A DNA stretch of 64,000 nt, taken from NCBI RefSeq assembly GCF_003609635.1, contig NZ_MCIA01000008.1, positions 1 through 64,000 of the forward strand. The letters are read 5' to 3'. The position numbers and the translations under genes are program-made. The notes under the pieces are model-generated. The model did not search any database. It was not told the DNA's origin and worked only from the letters and a program-made list of their open reading frames with translations. Shown here in pieces: positions 52,173-61,032 of the stretch; within the stretch, counting starts at the first letter, position 1; each line of letters opens with the position of its first letter. The stretch is from Lacrimispora algidixylanolytica (GTDB taxonomy: Bacteria > Bacillota > Clostridia > Lachnospirales > Lachnospiraceae).

Positions 52173-53987
52173 ATGAATATAGAAGCTTTGACCACAGATG
52201 ACATTTACAAAGAAAATCCTGAAACACCGTATACGGAGGCCGTCAGGCTTCAGGAATTTCTTATCTCCATTGCCAGTCAACTGCCATCTTCCATAAGGAA
52301 TGAGAAGCTTGACTACAGCAGAAGTCATTTAAAAATCATTTCCATTGCTCTAATAAGATTAAAGCCTCTTTGTCAAGACCAAAAAATCGCTCATATTCCC
52401 GTGTCCTATCTGGCGATGTATGAAAATACGAAATGGACCGTTGACAAACTGTTGGAATTGATAGAAGATGGCCGTTTAAAAGAAGCAGAGGATCTTACAG
52501 AATTTCAATTAATTCCATTTCTAAAGGAATGGAAAGAAGATACCTATTTCTGGCTTACTATTTATCCTGACAAAATAAAAATGAAGCATTACTATGACTG
52601 CGAATTCATAGAAAACCATAAAAATACTTATGAAAACAGAGGGGAGAACTATCTGGTTTCCATATTTATTCCAGTTTATAACAAACTGGAATATACAAAG
52701 AAGTGTCTTGAAAGCCTTTTTAGAAATACAGATCTTACCAGCTATTCCTACGAACTGATTCTTCTAAATGATGGTTCCTCAGATGGCACAGAGGAATACT
52801 TTAAGGAGCTTGGCATCCGTAAAGTGCTGACATTAAAGCACAACGTAAAAGCTATGATTTTTTCACTTATGTACCGGGTGTGTGAAGGAAAATATGCCGC
52901 CTTCGTCAACAACGATACCATATTAACAAGCAATTGGCTGGATAACCTCCTTACCTGCATCCAATCTGATCCAGATATCATCTCCGTATCTCCAAGTACT
53001 CCAAACACCAGCAACCTCCAGGGAATGATTGATGAATTCACGCCAGAAAATGCGGAAGAGGTAGCGAAGGCCCATAACGTCAAATGTCCTTATTTATGGG
53101 AAGAACGATGCCGGCTTATGCCTGTGATTGCCCTTTATGATATTAAGAAGGTAAATACCATTGGATTTGCAGACCGGTATTTTTATACGATGGAATTTTG
53201 GGATGATGATTTCTGTCTCAGGGCAAGAAGGGCTGGTTACAAGCAGGTATTATGTAAAGACACATGGTGTTACCATTTCGGAAGCGTTTCAGGAAAAGAA
53301 GATCAATTGAAATATCGGACATTACAAAACGGAAGAAGCTTGTTTATAGAAAAACATGGCGTTGATCCTTGGGGCAATAACTTCTGCTACGATCCTTACC
53401 TTCTCACTCATCTGGAAACCACATTTAAAGATTTACCAGAGAACACGCCCATACTTGGGATTGATTCTGGTTATGGAGCAGATGTAATACAACTCATGAC
53501 TGGCTTAAGGAGACTGGGTAAGAAAGTATCTTTTTCCTTTGCCATAAGCGATCCTAAACTAGCAGATGACTTAAAGCCATTAAAGGGTGAGGTTTCCATT
53601 GCAGATTCCCCATATAGTATATACCGTTCCCTCCCGGAAGGAAGCTTTCAATATATCTGCATTGGTAAGGAATTATCTCTTTACCCGGACTATTCGGAAC
53701 TCTTAAAGGAATGCGCATCACGCTTAGATGCCGGAGGCGTCATATCCTTTTATCTGAGAAATCCTTATTCACATGTTCTAAAAAAAGAGTTAGAGGAAGA
53801 AAGATTATTAAATGGAGCGCATTCCATCACGCTAATCCCCATCGAAGAACCAGTGAAAATCTTAAGAGAGCAGGGATTAATTCCAAATGGGAATGGAATT
53901 CTAGAGCCTATTTTGCCTGCTGAATTAAAGTTCAATAGATCCGAACATCTAAACCGGTATCTGATTCTTGCAACGAAACCGAAATAA
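52173..53987 (+). CDS. Family 2 glycosyltransferase with methyltransferase-like tail
   Basis: A 604-residue cytoplasmic protein in three parts. Residues ~1-155 are helical and unassigned. Residues ~160-390 are a GT-A family 2 glycosyltransferase (SIFIPVYNKLEYTKKCLESL, LLNDGSSDGT, FVNNDTILTSNWL; NND serves as the DxD-type metal site). Residues ~430-604 resemble a Rossmann methyltransferase (LGIDSGYGADVIQLMTGLRRLG). Such enzymes glycosylate surface proteins or polysaccharides; its place beside a flagellar locus makes flagellin glycosylation plausible but unproven. The ATG at 52173 has AGAGGAAG 6 bases upstream. Confidence 0.75.
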   Translation: MNIEALTTDDIYKENPETPYTEAVRLQEFLISIASQLPSSIRNEKLDYSRSHLKIISIALIRLKPLCQDQKIAHIPVSYLAMYENTKWTVDKLLELIEDGRLKEAEDLTEFQLIPFLKEWKEDTYFWLTIYPDKIKMKHYYDCEFIENHKNTYENRGENYLVSIFIPVYNKLEYTKKCLESLFRNTDLTSYSYELILLNDGSSDGTEEYFKELGIRKVLTLKHNVKAMIFSLMYRVCEGKYAAFVNNDTILTSNWLDNLLTCIQSDPDIISVSPSTPNTSNLQGMIDEFTPENAEEVAKAHNVKCPYLWEERCRLMPVIALYDIKKVNTIGFADRYFYTMEFWDDDFCLRARRAGYKQVLCKDTWCYHFGSVSGKEDQLKYRTLQNGRSLFIEKHGVDPWGNNFCYDPYLLTHLETTFKDLPENTPILGIDSGYGADVIQLMTGLRRLGKKVSFSFAISDPKLADDLKPLKGEVSIADSPYSIYRSLPEGSFQYICIGKELSLYPDYSELLKECASRLDAGGVISFYLRNPYSHVLKKELEEERLLNGAHSITLIPIEEPVKILREQGLIPNGNGILEPILPAELKFNRSEHLNRYLILATKPK

Positions 53988-53993
53988 CTTAAA

Positions 53994-54039
53994 AACTCCC
54001 TGTTAAGGTCAGATATGTAATCCGCCTCAACAGGGAGTT
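53994..54039. terminator. Bidirectional terminator between convergent genes
   Basis: AACTCCCTGTT pairs with AACAGGGAGTT (11 bp) with a long inner loop; on the minus strand it is followed by TTTTAAG. It lies between the glycosyltransferase and the YjfB-like gene, and serves both. Confidence 0.75.
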
Positions 54040-54047
54040 CTTAGTTA

Positions 54048-54239
54048 CTATGCTCTTGTATCTATATTTTGTCCAACTCCGCTATGAGGGATCTGACCGG
54101 GATTTGACCGGCTTACCATGTCAAGAAGTCCGGCTGCCTGCTGTTCCTCCTGATTCATCGCTTTCTTTGCTATGCTTAGACCTACATTTTGTTGTAGCTT
54201 TGCCATACTCATATCCATGCTAAATGCAGCAACGTCCAT
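54048..54239 (-). CDS. YjfB-like putative motility peptide
   Basis: A 63-residue peptide of the YjfB family (PF14070): MDVAAFSMDMSMAKLQQNVGLSIAKKAMNQEEQQAAGLLDMV. Family members are linked to motility by context; function is unknown. The ATG at 54239 has AAAGGAG 8 bases upstream; earlier in-frame starts are not supported. A sigma-D-type promoter lies 63 bases upstream, which supports a flagellar connection. Confidence 0.8.
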   Translation of the reverse strand: MDVAAFSMDMSMAKLQQNVGLSIAKKAMNQEEQQAAGLLDMVSRSNPGQIPHSGVGQNIDTRA

Positions 54240-54301
54240 ACTGTTTTCTCCTTTCATGATGCACATATTTAGGTGAATCGCATCCTATGCTTTCCTATTA
54301 T

Positions 54302-54328
54302 ATATCGGATTGACTAATTACTTTATAA
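54302..54328 (-). promoter_or_regulatory. Sigma-D-type promoter of the YjfB-like gene
   Basis: On the minus strand: TTAT (54328-54325), 15-base spacer, TCCGATAT (54309-54302). The -10 region also contains TATAAT on the same strand, so dual recognition is possible. Confidence 0.55.
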
Positions 54329-54342
54329 GAGGTCAGATGAAA

Positions 54343-55878
54343 TCAACTTTCTCTATGGCTATTCAAGGTAAACCAAAACTCAACGCCTTCTGCCACATTA
54401 CGCACTCCACATGATTTCTTATGGGAATCCATGATTGCCTTGACAATGGACAGGCCGATGCCGCTGCCTCCATATTCTCTGGTATGAGCTTTATCAACCT
54501 TAAAAAATTTAGTCCAAAGCTTAGAGAGATCTTCTTCTGGTATGTTCAGGCCAGTGTTAAACACCGTAATAAGTGCTTCTTCCCCATTATCCTCTGCGGT
54601 AATGACTATCTTCCGATCTCCTCCCACATGATTTAAGGCATTGTTCAAATAATTGGTTATGACTTCTTCAATCTTAAACTCATCTGCGTGGACATAAATA
54701 GGGCCCTGATCTTCAAACTTCACGGAAATATCTTTGTGCTGTATTAAGATCCCAGCAGAACTAATCACTCCACGAATCAATTCGGTTACATCAAATCGGT
54801 CCAGTTGAAGCATATCGTTTCCAAACTCAATCGCGGTAAGATTTAAAAGCTGCCGCACCATCTTATTCATCTTATTCGCTTCATCCACAATGACTTCGCA
54901 GTAATAATCACGGCTTTCCGGATCTTCTGCCATTCCCTCCATAAGACCCTCTGCATATCCCTGAATGAGAGCAATGGGAGTTTTCAGTTCATGAGATACA
55001 TTGGCAATAAAATCCTTACGCATATCGTCAATCTTTACCTTTTCTTCTATATCCTTTTGCAGCTCTTCATTGGCCTCTCGAAGCTCTCCAATGGTATCCT
55101 TTAGCCGGTCAGAAAGCTTATTCATACTGTTTCCTAAGATACCAATCTCATCCTCTTCTTTTCCCGTATACTTGGCATCAAAATCAAGATTTGACATCTT
55201 CTCTGATAAAACGGATAAAGACAAGATTGGGGAGGTGACTCTCTTAGTCGTAAAGAATATGACAATACTTCCTAAGAAAAGAGCCACACCACCTACGTAG
55301 GCAAGAAAACGATTGGAAAGAGATACACTTTCCCGAATGCTGGCAAGAGGGATTGATATAAGGAAAATAGTCTTATTGTCTGAAAAATATCCCCAGCTTT
55401 CCAGATAATAGGAGTCTGATCTTGAATCATATGTCTTTTGGATCACGTAATTATCATATCTCTTTAATATACTGGCATGAGGCATATCCTTTCCAAAGAT
55501 ATAATCCTCCACCCTATTTTTTAAAAACTGGCGGTCACCATTGGTTGACATAAGTGCTTCGTCCGTGGTGCTGTCAATTAGGACCATCATCAGATTGTAT
55601 TTTTCTCCCATGATTCGAAACATCCTCTGGACAGGGCCTTCATTTTTAAAATCTACATCATAGGATTCTTTATAATACTCAATGATGCCTTTTCCGCTCT
55701 CATTGGCCTGAGCCACCACTTGATCGATCTCGGTATAGGCGCTTTGTAAAATACGCACCTTATCACTGGTATAAAACCGTTCCAAAAACCAACTGTTCAC
55801 ACACCAGGTTGAGATAAACACAAACGCCATTAAACCTACAAAAATTATGGCGTACCGTGCTTTTATGGAATGTTTCAT
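54343..55878 (-). CDS. Membrane sensor histidine kinase
   Basis: A 511-residue kinase. Membrane helices at ~10-28 and ~189-210 flank a ~155-residue extracellular sensor; a HAMP domain follows (~211-265), then a HisKA domain with H296 in NVSHELKTP and an ATPase domain with N, G1 and G2 boxes (YLNNALNHVG, YGGSGIGLSI). The signal is unknown. It overlaps the regulator gene by 4 bases (ATGA), so it is co-translated. No flagellar link is evident. Confidence 0.92.
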   Translation of the reverse strand: MKHSIKARYAIIFVGLMAFVFISTWCVNSWFLERFYTSDKVRILQSAYTEIDQVVAQANESGKGIIEYYKESYDVDFKNEGPVQRMFRIMGEKYNLMMVLIDSTTDEALMSTNGDRQFLKNRVEDYIFGKDMPHASILKRYDNYVIQKTYDSRSDSYYLESWGYFSDNKTIFLISIPLASIRESVSLSNRFLAYVGGVALFLGSIVIFFTTKRVTSPILSLSVLSEKMSNLDFDAKYTGKEEDEIGILGNSMNKLSDRLKDTIGELREANEELQKDIEEKVKIDDMRKDFIANVSHELKTPIALIQGYAEGLMEGMAEDPESRDYYCEVIVDEANKMNKMVRQLLNLTAIEFGNDMLQLDRFDVTELIRGVISSAGILIQHKDISVKFEDQGPIYVHADEFKIEEVITNYLNNALNHVGGDRKIVITAEDNGEEALITVFNTGLNIPEEDLSKLWTKFFKVDKAHTREYGGSGIGLSIVKAIMDSHKKSCGVRNVAEGVEFWFTLNSHRES

Positions 55879-56552
55879 TGACTCACCTCAAATTTATATC
55901 CCATTCCCCATATGGTTTTAATATAGTCACCTTTTTCGCCCATCTTGCTACGTAACTTTTTCACATGAGTATCTATGGTTCTGGCATCTCCAAAATAATC
56001 GTAATTCCATACATTATTTAATATTTTTTCCCTGGAAAGAGCGATTCCCTGGTTTTCAAGGAAATAAGCAAGTAATTCAAATTCCTTAAAACTTAGTTCA
56101 ATGTTTTTCCCATCAATGGACACCTGATGAGCCGCCTTGTCAATGCAAATTCCACCAATCTCCATCTCATCAGCAGGCACTGAATTGCTTCTTCTTAATA
56201 TCGCCTCTACTCTGGCAACTAAAATCTTTGGGCTAAATGGCTTTGAGATATATTCATCCACACCAAGGTCAAAGCCCTGCAGTTCATCCCGCTCTTCTCC
56301 TCTGGCTGTTAGCATGATGATGGGAACTTGAGAATATTTACGGATGGTTTTAAGGGTCTCCCAACCGTCCATCTTTGGCATCATGACATCAAGGATGATT
56401 AGTACAATATCTTTTTGTTCAAAAAATACGTCTACTGCCTCCTCACCATTGGATGCCTCTACTACGGTAAATCCCTTAACGCTTAAAAAATCCTTTACCA
56501 GTTTTCTCATTCTGGATTCATCATCAACCACTAATATTTTCAACTGTTCCAT
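55875..56552 (-). CDS. OmpR-family response regulator
   Basis: A 225-residue regulator. The receiver has acidic D10-D11 and phospho-acceptor D55 in IILDVMMP; the C-terminal half is an OmpR/PhoB winged helix (ELSFKEFELLAYFLENQGIALSREKILNNVWNYDYFGDARTIDTHVKKLRSKMG). It is the partner of the downstream kinase. A GGAGG site precedes the ATG. The targets are not visible here. Confidence 0.93.
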   Translation of the reverse strand: MEQLKILVVDDESRMRKLVKDFLSVKGFTVVEASNGEEAVDVFFEQKDIVLIILDVMMPKMDGWETLKTIRKYSQVPIIMLTARGEERDELQGFDLGVDEYISKPFSPKILVARVEAILRRSNSVPADEMEIGGICIDKAAHQVSIDGKNIELSFKEFELLAYFLENQGIALSREKILNNVWNYDYFGDARTIDTHVKKLRSKMGEKGDYIKTIWGMGYKFEVSQ

Positions 56553-56721
56553 TGTAACCTCCTGAAATCAGACACTTTTTCATCTATTTATGAGTCATAT
56601 TGTATCAAATGAAACGAGATATTTCTACATTTTCACAGAGATTTCACATGATTGGAGTTGAAATAACTGTCTATAGGATAATTCCCTCAATCTACGGGTC
56701 ATATTCCTGATTTGGGCAGTA

Positions 56722-56758
56722 AAAAAGCAGATGCTAAAAATGGCTGCATCTGCTTTTT
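56722..56758 (-). terminator. Terminator after kduI
   Basis: AAAAAGCAGATGC pairs with GCATCTGCTTTTT around an 11-base loop; on the minus strand it is followed by a T run. It ends the kduI transcript and can also work on the plus strand. Confidence 0.85.
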
Positions 56759-56770
56759 GATCTATCCTTA

Positions 56771-57613
56771 TTATCTTAATTCAGTTGTAGGAATGTTATC
56801 CATATCGTCAAATGCCTGATTCTCTCCACCCATTGCCCAAATGAAGGTATAGTTGCTAGTACCTGCGCCGGAATGAATGCTCCAAGATGGGCTGATCACA
56901 GCCTGTTCATTCTGCATCACAATATGTCTTGTTTCATTGGCTTCTCCCATCATGTGGAACACTACATTATTCTCAGGAATTTCGAAATACATATAGATTT
57001 CCATACGTCTCTCATGTGTATGAGATGGCATGGTGTTCCATACGCTTCCTGAATCTAAAATAGTCATACCCATAGAAAGTTGACAGGTCTCCAGTACATC
57101 TGGGTGAATAAATTGGTTAATCACACGTTTGTTGGCAGTCTCCATTGCACCAAGAGGCTTTTTCGCTGCTTTTTCGATTGGGATAAAGGTTGTCTTACAT
57201 GATTTATGAGCTGGTGCACTTACCATATAGAACTTAGCTGGGTTTGATGCATCTGCACTAGAGAAAGTAACTTTTTTTGTTCCCTTTGTAATGTACAAAC
57301 AATCTTTGTAGCCCATCTTGAACTCTTCCCCATCTGCAACAATGGTTCCTGCTCCGCCGATATTGAAAATACCGATTTCACGTCTCTCAAGGAAATAGCT
57401 TGTACCGAAGTTTTTCCAAACATCAATCCCCTTGTCAATAGAAACTGTTTCTGTTGTTGGCATACAACCTAATGTAACCATACGATCTACGTGTGAATAT
57501 ACAGCAACCACTTCATTGGCAACGTATAAATTTTCTATTAAAAATTCATTTCTTGTTTCTTCTGTTGTGTATCGTTTGAAATCCTTTTGATTTGCTGAGT
57601 AACGGATATCCAT
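56771..57613 (-). CDS. kduI: 5-keto-4-deoxyuronate isomerase KduI
   Basis: A 280-residue cupin isomerase that converts 5-keto-4-deoxyuronate to 3-deoxy-D-glycero-2,5-hexodiulosonate in pectin/glycosaminoglycan breakdown. The zinc ligands expected from the family are present: H198 and H200 in SHTHERR, E205, and H247 in SIHSGAG. Length and sequence are typical. It stands alone, without kduD or lyases, between a two-component system and a chemoreceptor. A perfect inverted repeat lies upstream and may be an operator. Confidence 0.96.
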   Translation of the reverse strand: MDIRYSANQKDFKRYTTEETRNEFLIENLYVANEVVAVYSHVDRMVTLGCMPTTETVSIDKGIDVWKNFGTSYFLERREIGIFNIGGAGTIVADGEEFKMGYKDCLYITKGTKKVTFSSADASNPAKFYMVSAPAHKSCKTTFIPIEKAAKKPLGAMETANKRVINQFIHPDVLETCQLSMGMTILDSGSVWNTMPSHTHERRMEIYMYFEIPENNVVFHMMGEANETRHIVMQNEQAVISPSWSIHSGAGTSNYTFIWAMGGENQAFDDMDNIPTTELR

Positions 57614-57702
57614 TTATTAAAACCCTCCTTGTTGTATTTAGAAATAACTGACCACTCTCATGGTATCACAAGCAGGTTTTTAATTCAATATGTACTTAAC
57701 TT

Positions 57703-57723
57703 TATTGTGAAAAAGCCACAATA
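57703..57723. promoter_or_regulatory. Inverted-repeat operator candidate before kduI
   Basis: TATTGTG-N7-CACAATA, perfect 7-base arms, about 90 bases upstream of the kduI ATG. The arms recall sites for CRP-like or LacI-type sugar regulators, but the regulator cannot be named. Confidence 0.45.
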
Positions 57724-57755
57724 TATCCTATCATACGACAAGGTTATTCATTCAA

Positions 57756-59498
57756 TTATTTAAGAATATGAAATTTTGCTACCTCATCACGCAGCAGATT
57801 TGCCTGAGCAGATAACTCTTCACTGGAAGCGGAACTTTGTTCTGCCGTGGCGGCATTACTTTGTACCACTGCAGATATTTGACCAATTCCATAGGTGACT
57901 TCTGCCATCGCTTCTGTCTGTTCCCTGGAAGCCTGTTCTACGGTTTCCATAATTGCTTTTACGTGCTTTGCATGACCAGATACATCTGATAAAATATCTG
58001 CATTTTCCTTTGCAGTGGTAAGACCATCTTCCACAGCTCGGGTCGCATTCTCAACCAGGAGTGAGGTACGCTTAGCCGCCTGAGCTGCTTTTGCTGCCAG
58101 GCTTCTTACTTCCTCAGCCACCACTGCAAACCCCTTGCCAGCATCTCCCGCCCTGGCTGCCTCAACTGCTGCATTTAAAGCCAGAAGATTTGTTTGAGAC
58201 GCAATCCCATCAACATCCTTTGTGATTTTTCCAATTTCGTCTGAGGTGGTTTTAATCTCAGCCATTGCTTTTAACATCTGTTTCATTTTGGCATTGCTTT
58301 CTTCCACCCGGCTTACGGTTTGTTCCACGTATCCTGCTGCTTCTTCAATATGAGTTGTACTCTGTTCCACCTGAGCGGAGACCTCTGTAATGGCTGAGGA
58401 AAGTTCTTCTATGGTTCCAGCCTGCTCCGTAGCTCCTGCTGCCAGCGCCTGGGCAGCTGATGCCACCTGAGTGGATCCAGCATTTACTTGATCGGCAGAC
58501 TGTCGTATGATTTTTAAGGTCTGGTTTAGCTGCTGATAAATAAGAATGAGGGACTCATGGATCGGTGCAAAATCACCTGCATATCTCTTCTCCACAGGGT
58601 GAGTCATATCTCCCTGCGACATGTGCTCCATGTGTCCGGCAATGTCTTTCACAACTTCTGCCATTTCAAATATCAGTTCGTCTGTAGCTCTGGAAAGTAC
58701 CTCCATCTCATCGTTAGTTTTAATAACGTTCACTGGAGGTGTATGTACATCTCCTTCTGCCAAAAGTTTAAGGCGTTTGGCAATGGGACTTAGTGGTGCT
58801 GTAATCTTACTCAAACGGCCGGTTAAAATAAATAGACCTACTACAGAAATTCCAATTGATACTAGAAGAAGAAAGACGATTTCCATTATCTTCTCTCTTT
58901 GTTGATTTGCCACCGCCTGATCTATGTCGTCAATGTAATTTCCAGTGCTGATATTCCAGTCATAAGGTTCAAATCTAAGGGTATAGGCTCTTTTTGCAAA
59001 GACTCCATCCTGACCAGGTTTGGTAAAATAAAAATCCGTAAATCCGCCGCCTGCTTTAACACCATTTTCTATAAAACTGCGCACGTAATAATTGCCCAAT
59101 TTATCCTGTTCATCGTACCGTGCTTTTCCTTCATATTCAGAATTCATATGTACCGCGCAAATTCCATCTGAGGTATCTGCCCAGAAATAGCCACTGCCTC
59201 CTCCATACCGGGCATTGCGAACAATGCTCTCAGCATTCTTACGAGCCTGCTGCTCCGTGATTTCCCCACTTTCATAGCGCTTATAATTGTCACTTAGGAC
59301 ACTCACTAAATTTTCTACTGCTGTTTTGATATTTTGATCGTAACTATCATAACTTAACTGAATCCAGTTCTGGTATGCTCGGTCCAAGCCGATGTAAAAA
59401 ATTGTGGTTAATACAAAAATCGTGGTAAACATCAATGCACTGACGAATAAAATCAGTTTTCCCCTGACCTGCAATTTGTATTTCTTCTGCCTCTCCAT
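57756..59498 (-). CDS. Methyl-accepting chemotaxis protein (single-Cache sensor)
   Basis: A 580-residue chemoreceptor. TM1 at ~13-37, an extracellular single Cache-type domain (~40-195, with [19 protein letters not shown] and [15 protein letters not shown]), TM2 at ~203-224, HAMP at ~225-280, then the MCP coiled coil (~300-580) with the CheA/CheW-binding tip [24 protein letters not shown]. No C-terminal CheR-docking pentapeptide. The ligand is not predictable; small acids such as carboxylates suit sCache domains. It is the only chemoreceptor in the window. Confidence 0.95.
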   Translation of the reverse strand: MERQKKYKLQVRGKLILFVSALMFTTIFVLTTIFYIGLDRAYQNWIQLSYDSYDQNIKTAVENLVSVLSDNYKRYESGEITEQQARKNAESIVRNARYGGGSGYFWADTSDGICAVHMNSEYEGKARYDEQDKLGNYYVRSFIENGVKAGGGFTDFYFTKPGQDGVFAKRAYTLRFEPYDWNISTGNYIDDIDQAVANQQREKIMEIVFLLLVSIGISVVGLFILTGRLSKITAPLSPIAKRLKLLAEGDVHTPPVNVIKTNDEMEVLSRATDELIFEMAEVVKDIAGHMEHMSQGDMTHPVEKRYAGDFAPIHESLILIYQQLNQTLKIIRQSADQVNAGSTQVASAAQALAAGATEQAGTIEELSSAITEVSAQVEQSTTHIEEAAGYVEQTVSRVEESNAKMKQMLKAMAEIKTTSDEIGKITKDVDGIASQTNLLALNAAVEAARAGDAGKGFAVVAEEVRSLAAKAAQAAKRTSLLVENATRAVEDGLTTAKENADILSDVSGHAKHVKAIMETVEQASREQTEAMAEVTYGIGQISAVVQSNAATAEQSSASSEELSAQANLLRDEVAKFHILK

Positions 59499-59864
59499 TA
59501 TGCTTTCCTCCGTTATTACATAGACTTGATAATATTCAAATATAATAACTCCGTTGCATCATTATCGCAATGCGTGTTTGAGGAAATAGTGTGTGACTTC
59601 TTCTCTTTTTGTCGATCTTTGTCTTTTGAAATACTTGTAATTACTATACTTGTAAAATAATTAAGATTTTCCCTTAAATATTTGTTGTTTTTTTATATTT
59701 ATCACCTAAACTTATAGATTTCAGACAAATAATATTTAGTCACTAAAATATAACAAAAATTGTGCTTTTATGGGATTTTATAACTATAAACGGGGTAACC
59801 TTTTTTTGAGTTTCATGAAGCGAATGGCATATAGTATCTTTAAAAATAGTCTTTTTCAAAGAAA
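59499..59864. other. Intergenic region upstream of the chemoreceptor
   Basis: AT-rich, no gene seen. A minus-strand TGCGATAA (59569-59562) resembles a sigma-D -10 and sits 64 bases before the chemoreceptor start, but the -35 (TATT or CTAT at 59585-59589) is poor. Confidence 0.35.
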
Positions 59865-59901
59865 ACACCTTGAACCCCAGGTTACTATGGGTTCAAGGTG
59901 T
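59865..59901 (-). terminator. Terminator of the glycosyltransferase pair
   Basis: A 13-bp perfect stem, ACACCTTGAACCC / GGGTTCAAGGTGT, with an 11-base loop, followed on the minus strand by TTTTCTTT. It lies just after the stop codon of the downstream glycosyltransferase. Confidence 0.85.
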
Positions 59902-59913
59902 ATATTCTAATCA

Positions 59914-61032
59914 CTATGATGCACTTTTTTTAGTCGCAAGGACTAAATTCAAATTGCTTTTTAAACGGGGATCCTCAGGAGAATGCTCTAGGGCTTTTAT
60001 TGCGTGTTCCTCTGATTCATCAAGCATTCCCATACGGTATGCCGCGATGGAGCATAAATCATCTGGGGTATGATCCCAGGAGTAGCCCATATTTACAAAA
60101 GTTTTTGATTTTTCTTTTATTTTCAACGCTTCTTTTGCCGTATAATAGCTCATGGTCCAATCTTTTAGTTCGTAACACATTCTGGAGAATTCCACGTATG
60201 GATCTCTGATGGTGGACACCTCTGCAATTGCGCGGAAATACCAGCTATATGCTTCCTTTATCTTTTCAAGGCGATAATAGGATTTCGCAATCCACCGCAT
60301 AGCGGCACATCGTTCGTCTGGCCAGTTTGCGTTTGGCAAATTCAGATAAGCATTTAAAGTGTCAATGCTCTTTTGCCATTCACCTTTATACATATATTCT
60401 CTGCCAAGATAGTAGCGCATCCGCTCATCTATTGGATCCTCTTCCACCGCCAGTTCTAACAGGGGTAAATAAGATCCTCGTGATTTGGTGGGATCTGGAT
60501 GATGGTTTAAAACCATGCCTTCAATGTATACGGTTTCAAGTGGCAAATCGCTGACGTATTGAACAAATTCATGAATGGGGCATTTCCAGCGAAATCCTTT
60601 GCGCCCATGCACTTTGAAATAGTAAAACTGGATATCCGGTGTTCCATCTGCCTTAAGACTCCAGTTATACAGATATCGACCAGTTTTTGATATGGGACCT
60701 TGGTGAATGGGCTTATGATTTAGCCATGCCTCTTCCAGCTTTTTCCTCCAGCCTGGTTCAAAGAGCTCATCTAAATCTGTGCAGACACAAACATCCACAT
60801 CATCTGGAACATGTTCCAGGGATAAGTTTCTGGCTACATCAAATCTCCATGGCTTTACAATATCTACATAAACAACTGCTCCTCTTTCCCTTAGCTTCTC
60901 CACCGTACCGTCATCTGACCCTGTATCCGTAACAACAATGAGATCTGCCTCATTCATAGAATCCATCCATTGATCTACGAAATCAACTTCATTTTTACAA
61001 ATGGCGTAGACACATACCTTTAATTTGCTCAT
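59914..61032 (-). CDS. Family 2 glycosyltransferase with TPR-like repeats (copy B)
   Basis: A 372-residue cytoplasmic protein. The N-terminal GT-A domain (~1-190) begins KVCVYAICKNEVDFVDQWMDSM, has TDTGSDDGT and the metal-binding DLDE in CTDLDELFEP. The C-terminal half (~210-370) contains helical repeats similar to TPR (RYYLGREYMYKGEWQKSIDTLNAYL; AAYRMGMLDESEEHAIKALEHSPEDPRL). It overlaps its paralogue by an ATGA. Substrate unknown; surface or flagellin glycosylation is a guess from context. Confidence 0.8.
   Translation of the reverse strand: MSKLKVCVYAICKNEVDFVDQWMDSMNEADLIVVTDTGSDDGTVEKLRERGAVVYVDIVKPWRFDVARNLSLEHVPDDVDVCVCTDLDELFEPGWRKKLEEAWLNHKPIHQGPISKTGRYLYNWSLKADGTPDIQFYYFKVHGRKGFRWKCPIHEFVQYVSDLPLETVYIEGMVLNHHPDPTKSRGSYLPLLELAVEEDPIDERMRYYLGREYMYKGEWQKSIDTLNAYLNLPNANWPDERCAAMRWIAKSYYRLEKIKEAYSWYFRAIAEVSTIRDPYVEFSRMCYELKDWTMSYYTAKEALKIKEKSKTFVNMGYSWDHTPDDLCSIAAYRMGMLDESEEHAIKALEHSPEDPRLKSNLNLVLATKKSAS

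Noticed and set aside
59562-59589. Sigma-D promoter of the chemoreceptor gene
   Set aside because: The -10 TGCGATAA is good, but the -35 does not match TTAT/TTAA at 15 or 16 bases, so it was not counted with the eight sites.
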